Shown in pieces: positions 62,622 to 64,000 of a stretch of 64,000 bases of DNA. Every line of letters begins with the position of its first letter. Position 1 is the stretch's first letter. A program made the position numbers and the translations under genes. The DNA lies in NCBI GenBank assembly GCA_965644315.1, contig CBFFRQ010000078.1, positions 310,001 through 374,000 on the forward strand, read 5' to 3'. This stretch comes from Caecitellus pseudoparvulus. Lineage: Eukaryota > Bigyra: Bicosoecida. The notes beneath the pieces were generated by a model. It did no database searches and had not been told where the DNA came from. It worked only from the letters and a program-made list of their open reading frames with translations.

Positions 62622-64000
62622 ATGGCGCGCGGCGGCAGTGACGCGCCCAACATGGCCTTTGCAGGCTGCTGCTGCTTCACGTTCTTCGTCAGGTGCGGTT
62701 CAGGGCACGGCAGGCGCGCTTCGCTCGCAGCGGCGAGGGCTCAACCCCTCACACTCTGCCACTGCCACTGCGACTGCAGCTGCTTCCTGCTCGGATTCTC
62801 CTTCGATACGCTGGCGCCCAACAGGTGCGTGCAGGCAGCAGGGCGTGGGAAATGGAAGGCAAGCCGCGCCCCATGCCGCCTTTCGCACGCTACCCCCCCT
62901 TTCTCCCGTGCAGGATGGTGAGCGTTGCCGGCCAGAGAGAGGTCCCAGCGACCTGAAGTGCCGCAGCAGCGTTGCAGCGCTGCCTCTGCACACGACGCCG
63001 ACCTCCGCCACAGTCATTCGTGTACGATGCAAACATCCAGAAGCACGAGTACGACAGGCTGTACAACCAAGAGGACGGCCAGGGTGGCCGTTTCTTCCTG
63101 GGTGCGTCCTGGTGCAGTGCCGTGGGCAAAGACTCCCCCCGTGGATATCCCCCCCCCCTCCCTTGCCTCTTGCTGCGCAGGATTGGGCCGCACATTCCTG
63201 TTTCCCTTTCCGCGTGACGTGCAGCGCATCTTGTTCAGCGCAGAGTCTGGGGCTGACTCGGATTTCATCATCGCCAAGGACTCAGAGGGCATCGACATCA
63301 GCATCTCCTGCAGCCTGCAGTACACTGTGAACCGCAACCGGGGCGAATTGAAGGCGCTGTTTGAGCGCTTCGGGTCCCTGCAGGACGCGCTGACCGACAC
63401 ACCGGAGATTGCCGACAAGTGGGGTTGGACGCCCTTCTTCATCTCGTACACCCGGACCACTGTGCGCGATGTCATGTCGCGCTACAACGCCACGTCGCTG
63501 TGGAAGGACCGCGCATCGCTGTCACGTGATATGCGAAGTGCCCTGACGGCGAAGCTGGGCGAGCACCACGTGCAGGTGCGGGGCTTCCAGCTCCTGAACA
63601 TGGACATTCCCGCCGAACTGCAAAACTCCATCATCAGCACGACGGTGGAGGCGGAGGCGGTGCTGCGGGCTCGAGAGAACCTGCGCGCCATCAACGCCAC
63701 CGTGGTCACTGACGTGGCAGTTCAATCCCGCCTGGCTGAAATCGAGCTGCTGGTGGCGCAGGCGGCAGCAGCCGAAGTGGAGGCGGGCGCCCAGGCCCGG
63801 AACGAGTCCCTCGTCCTCTCCATCGCGGCGCAGGTGGAGGCGGTGTCGTCCCTCAAACAGTGCGTTTCACCCCTGCACCCACACCAGACCTGCATGCCGG
63901 CGCAACACGTGCACCCCCCGCCCCCCCGCTCCACAGGTCCATGGGCCTCAACAGCACGGACTACTTGGCACTGCTGTACATGGACACGCTGCAGGCTGCT
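62622..64000 (+). CDS. SPFH/band-7 (prohibitin-like) membrane protein, 3' end beyond window
   Basis: Exons 62622-62692, 62780-62824, a probable 4-nt exon 62914-62917, 63014-63101, 63181-63859 and 63937 onward. An N-terminal hydrophobic segment (CCCFTFFVRSCFLLGFSF) precedes the band-7 domain: LAPN, FFLGLGRTFLFPFPRDVQRI, TPFFISYTRTTVRDVMSRY and VRGFQLLNMDIPAELQNSII. An Ala/Glu-rich coiled coil then follows (VEAEAVLRARENLRAINATV, then LLVAQAAAAEVEAGAQARNE). This is the usual SPFH layout of membrane anchor, PHB domain and helical oligomerisation stalk. NAT, NES and NST sites after the PHB domain fit a non-cytosolic side but may be chance. The protein resembles no specific class (prohibitin, stomatin, erlin or flotillin) closely enough to name. 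The stop is not in the window. Confidence 0.85.

Noticed and set aside
1-64000. Integrated virus, virophage or transposon
   Set aside because: No capsid, integrase, polymerase, transposase, terminal repeat or island of different base composition was seen.

Overview
The window reads as nuclear DNA of a GC-rich, gene-dense, flagellated protist. Genes lie on both strands with intergenic gaps of only tens to hundreds of bases. Most carry a few short spliceosomal introns (about 60-120 nt) that start GTG and end CAG. TAA, TAG and TGA are all used as stops, so the code looks standard. Axonemal and intraflagellar genes (outer-arm dynein heavy chain, CFAP251, IFT54) show a motile flagellum. A heterotrophic stramenopile such as a bicosoecid would fit the base composition, the gene set and a PGK with a presequence-like N-terminus, but that placement is inference. 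I saw no viral, virophage, transposon, tRNA or rRNA sequence. Exon junctions below were chosen by hand from splice signals, reading phase and family alignment.

Layout. 1-7549 (-): N-terminal half of an outer-arm dynein heavy chain, cut by the window edge. 8082-9331 (+): acid ceramidase. 9359-12583 (-): large unrecognised protein. 12643-15805 (-): DDX24/Mak5 helicase. 16357-22287 (+): a five-module protein with SCP2, FYVE, membrane, ABC1 kinase-like and degenerate beta-lactamase parts. 22330-24281 (-): RCC1-repeat protein with a tandem repeat in one intron. 24402-27989 (-): CFAP251. 28756-32613 (+): Nup107. 32636-34639 (-): Cys-rich zinc-finger-like protein.

35194-45215 holds three paralogous single-pass surface proteins; two are a near-identical head-to-head inverted pair. 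46260-48115 (-): P2X-like channel. 48256-50534 (-): PH-domain protein. 50866-52431 (+): DUF1365 protein. 52480-54034 (-): phosphoglycerate kinase. 54293-56158 (+): polytopic membrane protein. 56221-57293 (-): ankyrin protein. 57412-59510 (-): IFT54 with a duplicated N-terminal domain. 59661-60966 (-): possible SWSAP1-like protein. 61090-62440 (-): nucleotide-sugar transporter. 62622 to the right edge (+): SPFH/band-7 protein.

The genes do not form one pathway. Three groups share a theme: flagellum (dynein, CFAP251, IFT54), nuclear pore (Nup107, and perhaps the 9359-12583 gene), and membrane or lipid biology (ceramidase, SCP2/FYVE/ABC1 fusion, SPFH protein, sugar transporter). Shared gene-expression signals stand out: AATGCA just after most stop codons, which may replace AATAAA as the poly(A) signal, and 5' splice sites strongly biased to GTGCGT or GTGAGT.
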